DNA from: Cellulomonas sp. SLBN-39
Lineage (GTDB): Bacteria; Actinomycetota; Actinomycetes; Actinomycetales; Cellulomonadaceae
Length of the DNA: 64,000 nt
Reading direction: 5' to 3'
Assembly (NCBI RefSeq): GCF_006715865.1
Contig: NZ_VFOA01000001.1
Coordinates: forward strand, 1,612,001-1,676,000
A model generated the notes under the pieces. The model had not been told where the DNA came from and did no database searches. It saw only the letters and a list, made by a program, of their open reading frames with translations. This document shows, one piece after another, positions 16,642 through 24,708 of the stretch. Both the position numbers and the translations under genes were made by a program. Position 1 is the stretch's first letter. Each line of letters opens with the position of its first letter.

Positions 16642-17651
16642 GACGACGTCCCGAGGGGGGCGAGGTCCGCGGCGCCGTCGTCGACGAGCTGCTGCGCGAG
16701 CGCGACGCCGAGGGCGTGCGCGGCCGCGTCGTCGGGCGCCGGGCCGGACGCGCTGCGGCGCAGGACGCGCGTGCCGTCGGTCGCGCAGACCACCGCGTCG
16801 AGCACGAGGGCGCCGGCCCCGTCGAACCGGCCCCAGGCGCCCACCGGTGCCGCGCAGCCCGCCTCGAGGCGCGCGAGCACCGCGCGCTCGGCGACGACGG
16901 CCCGGCGGGTGGGGGCGTCGTCGAGGGCACGCAGGGCCTGCGCGAGCGGGCTCGCGGCGTCCGCGTCGGCGGTGCGGACCTCGACGGCCAGGGCGCCCTG
17001 GCCCGGTGCTGGGGCCAGCAGGTCGGGGTCGAAGAGCTGGGTGACGGTGCCGAGCCGGCCGAGCCGGCCCAGCCCCGCCGCCGCGAGCACGACCGCGTCG
17101 AGGTCGCCGCGCGGTCCTGCGGCGGCCGCGCCGGCGTCCGGGGCGGGCGGGGCGTCGGACGCGGGGGTGACGACGAGCCCGCGCACCCGGCGCAGCCGCG
17201 TCTCGACGTTGCCCCGCACGTCGACGACGTCGAGGTCGGGGCGGGCGGCGCGCAGCTGCGCGGCCCGCCGGGGGGACCCCGTGCCGACGCGGGCCCCCGG
17301 CGGCAGCGTGGCGAGCGTCAGGCCGTCCCGCGCGCACAGGGCGTCGCGGGCGTCGGCGCGCGGGGGGACGGCGGCGACGGTCAGCCCGGGCGCCGGCTGC
17401 GTGGGCAGGTCCTTGAGCGAGTGCACCGCGACGTCGCACCGGCCGGCCAGGAGCGCGTCGCGCAGCGCGGTGACGAAGACGCCGGTGCCGCCGAGGGACG
17501 CGAGCGGTGCGGCGACGCGGTCACCCTCGGTGCGCACGCGCACGGTCTCGACGGCGAGGTCGGCCAGCGCCGCGAGGGCGTCGGCGACGTGGCCGGTCTG
17601 CGTGAGGGCGAGGGTGCTCGCACGCGTGCCGACGCGGACGGTCTGGGGCAT
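16638..17651 (-). CDS. hemC: Porphobilinogen deaminase (hydroxymethylbilane synthase)
   Basis: Polymerises four porphobilinogens into hydroxymethylbilane. Recognisable motifs are [14 protein letters not shown] at the start, HSLKDLPTQ, the substrate-binding [40 protein letters not shown], and the dipyrromethane-cofactor Cys in [11 protein letters not shown] near residue 265. Between [11 protein letters not shown] and [10 protein letters not shown] there is an extra Ala/Pro-rich insertion of about 25 residues, where most enzymes have a short loop. The ATG is preceded by a GGGAGAG ribosome site. It starts a second transcription block after hemG, since 168 bp with paired operators separate them. 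Confidence 0.95.
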   Translation of the reverse strand: MPQTVRVGTRASTLALTQTGHVADALAALADLAVETVRVRTEGDRVAAPLASLGGTGVFVTALRDALLAGRCDVAVHSLKDLPTQPAPGLTVAAVPPRADARDALCARDGLTLATLPPGARVGTGSPRRAAQLRAARPDLDVVDVRGNVETRLRRVRGLVVTPASDAPPAPDAGAAAAGPRGDLDAVVLAAAGLGRLGRLGTVTQLFDPDLLAPAPGQGALAVEVRTADADAASPLAQALRALDDAPTRRAVVAERAVLARLEAGCAAPVGAWGRFDGAGALVLDAVVCATDGTRVLRRSASGPAPDDAAAHALGVALAQQLVDDGAADLAPLGTSS

Positions 17652-17695
17652 GGGCCCCAGTCTCTCCCGTCGTGCAGGATGGCGAAAATCCGACG

Positions 17696-17758
17696 TCCTG
17701 ACGCGGTGTCAGGAAATGCGCGGAGGCGTCGCCGACGGTCGAACTGACAATCGGTCAG
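17696..17758. promoter_or_regulatory. Paired CTGAC-N5-GTCAG operators upstream of hemC
   Basis: TCCTGACGCGGTGTCAGGA (17696-17714, 7-bp arms) and CTGACAATCGGTCAG (17744-17758) share the same half-sites and the same 5-nt spacer, 46 bp apart centre to centre. They lie in the 168-bp gap between hemG and hemC. The hemC-proximal site overlaps a possible -35 (CTGACA on the minus strand). TetR-type symmetry is suggested; the regulator is unidentified. Confidence 0.65.
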
Positions 17759-17819
17759 AAAAGCGTCCGGGCGAGGCGGCACGGACCCGGCAGAAATGTG
17801 ACCCACGCCATTGTGCGCG

Positions 17820-19370
17820 TCATTCTGCGCCCGCGTCGACCGCCGTGGGCGCGAGCACGGACGCGGCAGCTGCGCGCGCGTCCGGCACCACCGACGCGAG
17901 CCCGTTGCCCGCCACCCACGCGCCGCACACGGCGACCCCCGGCATCGCCGGCACCGCCGCCCGGACGCGCGCCACGGCGGCCTGGTGCGCCGCGCTCGGC
18001 CGGGGCAGGGACTGGGTCCACCGCACCACCGCGTGCGCGCGCAGCGCCTCGGCGGGGATCGTCACGCCGAGCAGCCGCGACGCGTCCCGCAGCGCCGTCC
18101 GCACCGCGTCGGGCAGGTCGTCAGGCACGTCGTCGGGCGGGGCGCCGACCGCCGTGGTCGTGGTCCCCGCGGCCGCCGTCGCCGCCACCGACGGCGCGGG
18201 GGAGGACGGCGCGGGTGCGGGGTCGCCGGCGCGGCCGTACGAGAGGCGGACCACGTGCCGGCCCGGCCCCGCGGCCTGCGCCAGCCACGCCCACTTGGCG
18301 GTCGCGTGCGTCAGTGCCTTGGCACCGACGTCGTCCGCACCGGGACCCACCAGCACCCCGGTGCCGCGCGGCGCCGCGTCCAGCGCGGGCAGGTCCAGCA
18401 CCAGCGTGACCAGGCCGACCGGCATCCCGTCGTCGGGCACGACGCCGGCCAGGTCCTGCCCGTCGAGCCCGTCGAGCAGCCCGGGCACGGGGGCGGCGAG
18501 CACGAGGCGCGCGGTCCGCACCGTGCGGTCGTCGCCCGCCGCGCTGCCGCGGCGCGTGCTCTCCAGGCGCACCCGCAGCGCACCGTCGGGATCCCGGGTC
18601 ACGGCCGCGGCCCGGGTGCGCGGCAGCACCACGCCGCCGTGCGCCGTGACGTGCGCGACCAGCGCGTCGACCACCCGGTGCATGCCGCCGTGCACGCCCT
18701 GCACCGCCGCGCCCGCGGGCGCCCCGGCGCGCAGCGAGCCCACCGCGCGCGCCAGCGATCCGCGGCTGCGCCCCATCGCGGCGGTCAGGCCCGGGGCGGC
18801 GGAGTCGACCGTGACGTCGTCCGGGTCGGCGGCGTGCACCCCGCCGACCACCGGGTGCACGAGGCGGTCCACCACCGCGGACCCCATGCGGGCCCGCACG
18901 AGCGCCCCCAGGGTCGGCGCACCCGCCCCGACGCGTGCGGGCAGCACGAGGTCGAGGCACGCGCGCAGCGCCCCGGCCAGGCCGAGCGTGCGCCGCACGT
19001 CCGGCGCCCACGGGCGGGCCGGGACGCCCAGCAGCCCGGTCGCCGGCAGGGGCCCGTCGCGGTCGGTCAGGTGCACCCACGAGCCGCGCGGCTCGGGGGC
19101 GACCACGTCGTCCGCGAGCCCCAGCTCGTCGAGGAGGGGCACGACCGTGCCGCCCCGGGTCGCGTACGACTCCGCGCCGGCGTCGAGCCGCAGGCCGTCG
19201 ACCTCGTGCGCGCGCACCGCGCCCCCGGGGGCGTCGCGGGCGTCGAGCACCAGCGTGCGCAGCCCGGCGAGCGCCAGGTCACGGGCGGCGACGAGCCCGC
19301 CGACGCCCGCCCCCACGACGACCGCGTCCCAGGGGGTGTCGACGACCGCCTCCGACCCGTCCGCGCCCAC
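17820..19370 (-). CDS. hemG: Protoporphyrinogen/coproporphyrinogen oxidase (HemY/CgoX type)
   Basis: A 516-residue FAD enzyme that oxidises a porphyrinogen to a porphyrin. The dinucleotide-binding motif is AVVVGAGVGGLVAARDLALAG near the N-terminus. Further features are DAGAESYATRGG, the family segment VHPVVGGVHAADPDDV, and the C-terminal FAD motif AVCGAWVAGNGLASVV. In Actinobacteria this enzyme normally acts on coproporphyrinogen III in the coproporphyrin-dependent route, so the name HemY/CgoX may be more accurate. An Ala/Pro/Thr-rich insertion sits near residues 385-420. The GTG start lies 8 nt after the hemE stop. hemQ and hemH, often next in related operons, are not present here. Confidence 0.92.
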   Translation of the reverse strand: MGADGSEAVVDTPWDAVVVGAGVGGLVAARDLALAGLRTLVLDARDAPGGAVRAHEVDGLRLDAGAESYATRGGTVVPLLDELGLADDVVAPEPRGSWVHLTDRDGPLPATGLLGVPARPWAPDVRRTLGLAGALRACLDLVLPARVGAGAPTLGALVRARMGSAVVDRLVHPVVGGVHAADPDDVTVDSAAPGLTAAMGRSRGSLARAVGSLRAGAPAGAAVQGVHGGMHRVVDALVAHVTAHGGVVLPRTRAAAVTRDPDGALRVRLESTRRGSAAGDDRTVRTARLVLAAPVPGLLDGLDGQDLAGVVPDDGMPVGLVTLVLDLPALDAAPRGTGVLVGPGADDVGAKALTHATAKWAWLAQAAGPGRHVVRLSYGRAGDPAPAPSSPAPSVAATAAAGTTTTAVGAPPDDVPDDLPDAVRTALRDASRLLGVTIPAEALRAHAVVRWTQSLPRPSAAHQAAVARVRAAVPAMPGVAVCGAWVAGNGLASVVPDARAAAASVLAPTAVDAGAE

Positions 19371-19378
19371 GGTCGCGC

Positions 19379-20443
19379 TCAGAGCTCGTGCGCGAGCGCC
19401 ACGAGGCGGGTCAGCACGTCGGGGTCGGTCTCGGGCGGCACGCCGTGCCCGAGGTTGAGCACGTGGGACGGCGCCGACCGGCCCCGCTCGAGGACGTCGC
19501 GCACGTGCGCCTCCAGCACCGGCCAGGGGGCGCCGAGCAGCGCGGGGTCCACGTTGCCCTGCAGCGGCGTCGCCCCGCCCAGGCGTGCGGACGCCTCGTC
19601 CAGCGGCACCCGGTAGTCGACGCCCACGACGTCGGCCCCGGCGTCGCGCATCGCCACCAGCAGCTCGCCGGTGCCGACGCCGAAGTGCACGACCGGCACG
19701 CCCAGGGCGCGCACCCCGGCCAGGACCTGCGACGACGCGGGCGCGCAGCCGCGCACGTAGTCGGCCTTCGAGAGCGCCCCGGCCCACGAGTCGAACAGCT
19801 GCGCCGCGCTCGCACCCGCACGCACCTGCGCCTGGAGGAACGCGCCGCTCACCTCGGCGGTCCACGCCATGAGGGCGTCCCAGGCCGCGGGGTCGGCGTG
19901 CATCAGGCGGCGGGCGGCCAGGTGGTCGCGCGACGGGCCGCCCTCGACGAGGTACGCGGCCAGCGTGAACGGCGCCCCGGCGAACCCGATCAGCGGCGTG
20001 CCGCCGAGCGCCGCGACGGTCCGCGCGACGCCCGCCGCGACGGGGGCGAGCCGCTCGTCGTCGAGCGGGCCGAGGTCGCGCAGCCGCCGCACGTCGTCGA
20101 GCGTGCGCACGGGCGTGCCGAACACGGGGCCCACGCCGGGCTTGATGTCGACGTCCACGCCCACCAGGCGCAGCGGCACGACGATGTCGGAGAAGAAGAT
20201 CGCCGCGTCCACGTCGTGCCGGCGCACGGGCTGCAGCGTGATCTCGGACGCCAGCTCCGGGTCGAGGCACGAGTCGAGCATCGCGACCCCCGCACGCGAG
20301 GCCCGGTACTCCGGCAGCGACCGGCCGGCCTGTCGCATGAACCACACCGGCTGGCGCTCCGGGCGGGTGCCGGAATAGGCCGTCACCAGTGCTGAGGCGG
20401 AAGTGCGGCCGTCGACGAGCGGGTGCTGGGCGGGAAGCGTCAC
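19379..20443 (-). CDS. hemE: Uroporphyrinogen decarboxylase
   Basis: Removes four acetate carboxyls from uroporphyrinogen III to give coproporphyrinogen III. The 354-residue length is normal. Signature motifs are [16 protein letters not shown] near residue 33 and [18 protein letters not shown] near residue 135. Also visible are [17 protein letters not shown] and the C-terminal [12 protein letters not shown]. It is the first gene of the minus-strand hem cluster. The GTG at 20443 lies 6 nt downstream of a CACAAT box with no ribosome site, so the transcript is probably leaderless. It is divergent from hemA. Confidence 0.97.
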   Translation of the reverse strand: MTLPAQHPLVDGRTSASALVTAYSGTRPERQPVWFMRQAGRSLPEYRASRAGVAMLDSCLDPELASEITLQPVRRHDVDAAIFFSDIVVPLRLVGVDVDIKPGVGPVFGTPVRTLDDVRRLRDLGPLDDERLAPVAAGVARTVAALGGTPLIGFAGAPFTLAAYLVEGGPSRDHLAARRLMHADPAAWDALMAWTAEVSGAFLQAQVRAGASAAQLFDSWAGALSKADYVRGCAPASSQVLAGVRALGVPVVHFGVGTGELLVAMRDAGADVVGVDYRVPLDEASARLGGATPLQGNVDPALLGAPWPVLEAHVRDVLERGRSAPSHVLNLGHGVPPETDPDVLTRLVALAHEL

Positions 20444-20449
20444 CGGACG

Positions 20450-20481
20450 ATTGTGCCGGACATTTCCAGGGATGATTCAAT
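20450..20481. promoter_or_regulatory. Divergent leaderless promoters of hemE and hemA
   Basis: On the minus strand CACAAT (20450-20455) lies 6 nt before the hemE GTG. On the plus strand TTCAAT (20476-20481) lies 7 nt before the hemA GTG. Only 45 bp separate the two start codons, so both -10 regions sit within about 30 bp and the two promoters may interfere or be co-controlled. Confidence 0.5.
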
Positions 20482-20488
20482 CGGCCCC

Positions 20489-21763
20489 GTGGTGCTGCTG
20501 TCCCTCGTCGCCAGCCATCACGATCTCGACCTGACGGTGCTGGAGCGTCTGCAGACGGACGTGCACGCCGTCGGCCGTGAGCTCGTGGGCGCGACCTCCC
20601 CCGTGGCCGGTGCCGTCGTCCTCGCGACGTGCAACCGGTTCGAGCTGTACCTGGACGTCGACGACGCCGACCGGGCGCCGCTCGCGCGGGCCGCCGTGGC
20701 CGAGGCGATCGCGGCGCGCTCCGGGTACGCCCCGGACGAGGTCGGCGGGCACCTGCACCCGCTGCTGGGCACCGACGTCAGCGCGCACCTGTTCTCCGTC
20801 GCGTCGGGGCTCGAGTCGATGGTCGTGGGGGAGCGGGAGATCGCGGGCCAGGTGCGCCGTGCCCTGACCACGGCCCGGCGGGACGGCACGACGACGTCCG
20901 CGCTCGAGGCCCTCTTCCAGGCGGCGTCGCGGGCCTCGCGCGCCGTCGAGACGGGCACCGGCCTCGGCGGCACCGGTCGCTCGGTCGTCGGCGTCGCGCT
21001 CGACCTCGCCGAGCGCACCCTGCCGTCGCGCGACGGGCGCCCCGACTGGTGCGGCACCCGCACCGTGCTCATCGGCACCGGCTCCTACGCCGGCGCGAGC
21101 CTGGCCGCGCTGCGGGCCCGCGGCGTGCAGGACGTGCTCGTGCACTCCCCGAGCGGCCGGGCCGCGGCCTTCGCGAGCGCGCGCGGCGCCCGGGCCCTGC
21201 CGTCCGGCGACGACCTGCTGGCGGAGGTCGCCCGCGCCGACCTGGTGGTCGCGTGCAGCGGCGCGGCCGGGGCCGTGCTCGGCGTGGAGGCGCTCGCCGC
21301 CGCGCGTCCCGCCGGCGCGCAGCCGCTCACCGTGGTCGACCTGGCGCTGCGGCACGACGTGGACCCCGGGGTGCGGACCCTGCCGGGCGTCGCCCTCGTC
21401 TCGCTGCAGACGGTCGCCGACCACGCGCCCGCCGAGCACGCCGCGCTGGAGCACGCGCGCGAGATCGTGGACACGGCCGCGCGGGACTTCGAGGCGGAGC
21501 GGCGCGTGCGGGAGTGGAACCCGGCGGTCGTGGCCGAGCGGGCCCGCGTGCTCGGGGCGCTGGAGCGGTCCTTGGCGGCGGTCCCCGACGAGGTCCGCGA
21601 CGAGCGGGTGGAGCGCTCGCTGCGTCGGCGCACGCGGACCGCGCTGCACGCGCCCACCGTGGCGGCACGCGAGGCCGCCCGCGCCGGTGACGCGGCGGCC
21701 TACGCGCAGGCCCTGGCGGCCCTCGCGGCGGTCGAGCACCCCCCGGTCCCGGCCTCCGCCTGA
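20489..21763 (+). CDS. hemA: Glutamyl-tRNA reductase
   Basis: NADPH-dependent reductase that turns Glu-tRNA(Glu) into glutamate-1-semialdehyde, the first committed step of the C5 route. Motifs are the catalytic Cys in LATCNRFELYL, HLFSVASGLESMVVGEREIAGQ, and the NADP-binding region with VLIGTGSYAG. The C-terminal dimerisation helix carries LRRRTRTALHAPT. At 424 residues it is a usual length. The GTG at 20489 (an adjacent GTG at 20492 is possible) follows the leaderless -10 box. It is transcribed away from the other hem genes and ends before two strong hairpins. Confidence 0.95.
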   Translation: MVLLSLVASHHDLDLTVLERLQTDVHAVGRELVGATSPVAGAVVLATCNRFELYLDVDDADRAPLARAAVAEAIAARSGYAPDEVGGHLHPLLGTDVSAHLFSVASGLESMVVGEREIAGQVRRALTTARRDGTTTSALEALFQAASRASRAVETGTGLGGTGRSVVGVALDLAERTLPSRDGRPDWCGTRTVLIGTGSYAGASLAALRARGVQDVLVHSPSGRAAAFASARGARALPSGDDLLAEVARADLVVACSGAAGAVLGVEALAAARPAGAQPLTVVDLALRHDVDPGVRTLPGVALVSLQTVADHAPAEHAALEHAREIVDTAARDFEAERRVREWNPAVVAERARVLGALERSLAAVPDEVRDERVERSLRRRTRTALHAPTVAAREAARAGDAAAYAQALAALAAVEHPPVPASA

Positions 21764-21938
21764 CGCCGCGGTCCGACGCCCACCGCCCGGCCGCGGCTGC
21801 GACGAGAGGCCGTCGGGACCGGGTGCGACCGAGCGGCATCCGACCGACCGATGTCCGGTGGAGCCATGTCCGATCGCGTCCGCTTTGTCCCGCATCGTGA
21901 GACGGCGGGCCCGCTGCCGACCGTCGGGCCGGGACGCA

Positions 21939-21970
21939 CGAAGGCCCCCGCCGTCCGGCGGGGGCCTTCG
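21939..21970. terminator. Strong hairpin terminator after hemA
   Basis: A perfect 14-bp stem with a GTCC loop (arms 21939-21952 and 21957-21970), about 175 nt downstream of the hemA stop. The long gap before it (21764-21938) holds nothing else I can recognise. Confidence 0.75.
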
Positions 21971-21987
21971 CACTGCTCTGACGGGCG

Positions 21988-22024
21988 CACCGGGCCTGGT
22001 CGGGGGGGAGGACCAGGCCCGGTG
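21988..22024. terminator. Second hairpin terminator in the hemA downstream region
   Basis: A perfect 14-bp stem (21988-22001 with 22011-22024, 9-nt G-rich loop) follows the first hairpin by 17 nt. The pair probably serves hemA and the convergent orphan gene on the minus strand. Confidence 0.72.
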
Positions 22025-22109
22025 CGGTCCGTGGGGGCCACGCTCGTGCAGCGTGTCCCGTTCCCCGGCGGCGAGCGCCAGGGCCTCGAGCTAGTTCATG
22101 GGGTCGGGC

Positions 22110-22982
22110 TCACGAGTGGGCCCAGTACTGCTGCTGCTGCTCTGCGGCGGCCGGTCCAGGGGTCCAGGTGTGCGGCACGACCTGGTTGGTCTGGATGTCC
22201 GTCAGCTCAGCAGCGTAGACGATCGCCTCGTACACGCCAGCCTCGATGCGCTCGAGGTGCAGACGCTCCGCACGCTCGATGTCGTCACCGAGGTGCGAGA
22301 TGCGCGCGACGACGTACCGCTGAGCATCCTGCCACTGATCGACGACGCGCACGGACAAACCGTTCCACCGGGCCGTCAGGTCGAGCTCGAAGAGCTCGCT
22401 GACGTCCTCCCGGGCGACGCGGCGGAACCAGCGGCCCGAGGGCGACTGCTGGAACCCGGTCTCCGCGAGCGGCGGGTTGGCGAGCGCGAGCACCACGGTC
22501 CGACCGCCGTCGACGACGTCCGCCTCGAGGTACGCCCCGTGCCACTTGGCCACGGGACCCACGCAGCGCGACAGCGACGCGAGCGACGGGCGCGGGGCCC
22601 CCAGCTGCGTCACGGTCCACCCGGAGCCGACGTCGCCGTAGCGGGCCAGCAGCGTGGAGGAGCCGTCGTCGAAGACGCGGATGAGCTCGGCACCCGGGGG
22701 GATGCGCGAGTGGCGCAACCACCACAGGGGCACGATGTACCCGGGCACGTCGCGGTACTGCAGCTGCGGCGACGACTCGAACCGCAGGATGTCGATGTAC
22801 CGGTCGTAGGGGCTGAAGGGCGAGCCCGGGTAGCCCAGGCCGTGCACCTCGAAGAGCTGGGCCGGCGTGGTGGCGAACGCGACGTCCTCTGCACGGACCA
22901 CGTAGCCGGCGATGCGGTCGTGACCCTGCGTGAGGTGCGCGTGCGTCAGCGACGGCGTGATCGCTTTCTGCATCAACGTCAC
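22110..22982 (-). CDS. Orphan protein of unknown function
   Basis: A 290-residue soluble protein with no signal peptide and no membrane helix. I do not recognise a family. The N-terminal half contains a run of aromatic and charged motifs (FEVHGLGYPGSPFSPYDRYI, then PPGAELIRVF, then LARYGDVGSGW). The C-terminal half reads like a separate alpha/beta domain (WFRRVAREDVSELFELDLTA, RWNGLSVRVVDQW). The tail is Gln-rich. I chose the GTG at 22982 because AAGGAA lies 7 nt upstream; an ATG at 22973 is also possible. It is monocistronic, with its own sigma-70-like promoter at 23035-23063, and is insulated by two terminators. The two-half layout recalls toxin, immunity or effector proteins, but that is only a guess. 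Confidence 0.7.
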   Translation of the reverse strand: MTLMQKAITPSLTHAHLTQGHDRIAGYVVRAEDVAFATTPAQLFEVHGLGYPGSPFSPYDRYIDILRFESSPQLQYRDVPGYIVPLWWLRHSRIPPGAELIRVFDDGSSTLLARYGDVGSGWTVTQLGAPRPSLASLSRCVGPVAKWHGAYLEADVVDGGRTVVLALANPPLAETGFQQSPSGRWFRRVAREDVSELFELDLTARWNGLSVRVVDQWQDAQRYVVARISHLGDDIERAERLHLERIEAGVYEAIVYAAELTDIQTNQVVPHTWTPGPAAAEQQQQYWAHS

Positions 22983-23034
22983 AGGGGGTTCCTTGCCGTA
23001 TCGGATGAAGGGGAGGATTCCGACGGACAGGACG

Positions 23035-23063
23035 ATTCTTACCCCCAGCCGGGCGGCTGTCCA
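23035..23063 (-). promoter_or_regulatory. Sigma-70-like promoter of the orphan gene
   Basis: Reading the minus strand: -35 TGGACA (23058-23063), 16-bp spacer, -10 TAAGAAT (23035-23041). It gives a 5' leader of about 50 nt before the GTG at 22982, unlike the leaderless genes around it. Confidence 0.5.
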
Positions 23064-23173
23064 GGTCTCGCGGCCAGTCATCCGTGACCGGTCCCACCTG
23101 CGGGCGCACGGTTGAGCCGAACGGGTGAATCCGTGCCCCTGTCAGGGGCCGCGAGACCGGGCGAACCGGACGC

Positions 23174-24646
23174 TCAGTCGTCCAGACGGGTGACGAGCTC
23201 GGCCGCGAGTCCCACGTAGGTCGCCGGTGTCATGGCGGCCAGGCGTTCCGCGACGTCCCCCGGGAGGCCCAGTCCCGCCACGAACGAGCGCATCTCGTCC
23301 CCCGTCAGACGGTGCCCGCGCGTCAGCTCCTTGAGCCTCTCGTACGGGTTCTCCATGCCCGTGACCCCCGCGACCGACGCCGCGCGCATCGCCGACTGCA
23401 CGGCCTCGCCCAGCACCTCCCAGTTCTGGTCGAGCTCGCGGGCCAGCAGCGCCTCGTCGACGGACAGGGCGCGCAGGCCGCGGCGCACGTTGTCGATCGC
23501 CAGCAGCGAGTGCCCGAACGCGGGGCCGATGTTGCGCTGCGTCGTGGAGTCCGTGAGGTCGCGCTGCAGGCGGCTCGTCACGAGGGTCGCGCCGAGGGTG
23601 TCGAGCAGCGCGCACGACACCTCGAGGTTCGCCTCCGCGTTCTCGAAGCGGATCGGGTTGACCTTGTGCGGCATCGTCGAGCTGCCCGTGGCCCCCGCGA
23701 CGGGGATCTGCGTGAAGACGCCGCGCGAGATGTACGTCCACACGTCGGTCGCCAGGTTGTGCAGCACGCGGTTGTAGCGGGCGACGTCCGCGTAGAGCTC
23801 GGCCTGCCAGTCGTGCGACTCGATCTGCGTGGTCAGCGGGTTCCACACCAGTCCGAGGTGCTCGACGAACGTGCGGGAGACCTCCGGCCAGTCCGCGCCC
23901 GGCACGGCCGCGACGTGCGCGCCGTACGTGCCCGTGGCGCCGTTGAGCTTGCCCAGCACCTCGTCCGACGCGATGCGGCGCAGCTGGCGGCGCAGGCGGT
24001 GCGCGAGCACGGCCAGCTCCTTGCCGAGCGTGGTCGGCGTGGCCGGCTGCCCGTGCGTCAGCGCGAGCATCGGCACCTGCGCGTGCTCGCGCGCCAGGTC
24101 CGCGACGTCGTCGGCCAGCGCGGCCGCCGCCGGCAGCCACACCTCGTGCACGGCCCCGCGCACCATCAGCGCGTAGGACAGGTTGTTGACGTCCTCGCTC
24201 GTGAGCGCGAAGTGCACGAGCTCGGCGACCTGCGGCAGCACCGTGCCGGCGCGCAGCGGCTCGGGGGCGGCGGCGATCCGGCGCTTGAGGAAGTACTCGA
24301 CGGCCTTCACGTCGTGCACGGTCGTGCGCTCGATCTCCGCGAGCTCGGCGATCTCGTCGGCGCCGAAGGACGCGACGACCCCTCGCAGGTACGCGACCTC
24401 GTCGTCGGCGAGCACGGGTGCACCCGGCACCACCTGGTGCGTGGTCAGGTGCACCACCCACTCGACCTCGACCGCGAGCCGGGCGCGGTTGAGCGCCGCC
24501 TCGGAGAGGTGGTCGACGAGCGGGGCGACGGTGCCCCGGTAGCGGCCGTCGAGCGGGCCGAGGGCGATCGACGGGCTGACGTCGGCGAGCCGGACGCGCT
24601 CGGCGGGCAGCGGCGACGGGGTGCGGGCGGGGTCGGGCGTGGCCAT
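23174..24646 (-). CDS. purB: Adenylosuccinate lyase
   Basis: Acts twice in purine synthesis, splitting SAICAR to AICAR and adenylosuccinate to AMP, each time releasing fumarate. The 490-residue protein belongs to the fumarase/aspartase superfamily. Visible motifs are ALGPLDGRYRG at the N-terminus, TSEDVNNLSYAL, the catalytic-His segment LALTHGQPATPTTLGKE, and the signature loop GSSTMPHKVNPIRFENAE. The length and the N-terminal DGRY motif fit the longer E. coli-type PurB. The ATG at 24646 is preceded by GGGAGG. A small hairpin at 23135-23149 downstream may end the transcript. Confidence 0.97.
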   Translation of the reverse strand: MATPDPARTPSPLPAERVRLADVSPSIALGPLDGRYRGTVAPLVDHLSEAALNRARLAVEVEWVVHLTTHQVVPGAPVLADDEVAYLRGVVASFGADEIAELAEIERTTVHDVKAVEYFLKRRIAAAPEPLRAGTVLPQVAELVHFALTSEDVNNLSYALMVRGAVHEVWLPAAAALADDVADLAREHAQVPMLALTHGQPATPTTLGKELAVLAHRLRRQLRRIASDEVLGKLNGATGTYGAHVAAVPGADWPEVSRTFVEHLGLVWNPLTTQIESHDWQAELYADVARYNRVLHNLATDVWTYISRGVFTQIPVAGATGSSTMPHKVNPIRFENAEANLEVSCALLDTLGATLVTSRLQRDLTDSTTQRNIGPAFGHSLLAIDNVRRGLRALSVDEALLARELDQNWEVLGEAVQSAMRAASVAGVTGMENPYERLKELTRGHRLTGDEMRSFVAGLGLPGDVAERLAAMTPATYVGLAAELVTRLDD

Positions 24647-24708
24647 GCCCCGATCCTCCCAGAGGGTGACGGGCGCGCGGCGCCGTGTCCGACGCCGGCC
24701 GCCCGCGG

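Noticed and set aside
17797..17812. TGTGACCC near the hemG stop as a CRP site
   Set aside because: The second half (TCAC) is missing and the position is inside or at the 3' end of hemG.
21764..21938. A small gene between hemA and the terminators
   Set aside because: No ribosome site, conserved motif or convincing codon pattern was seen in any frame.
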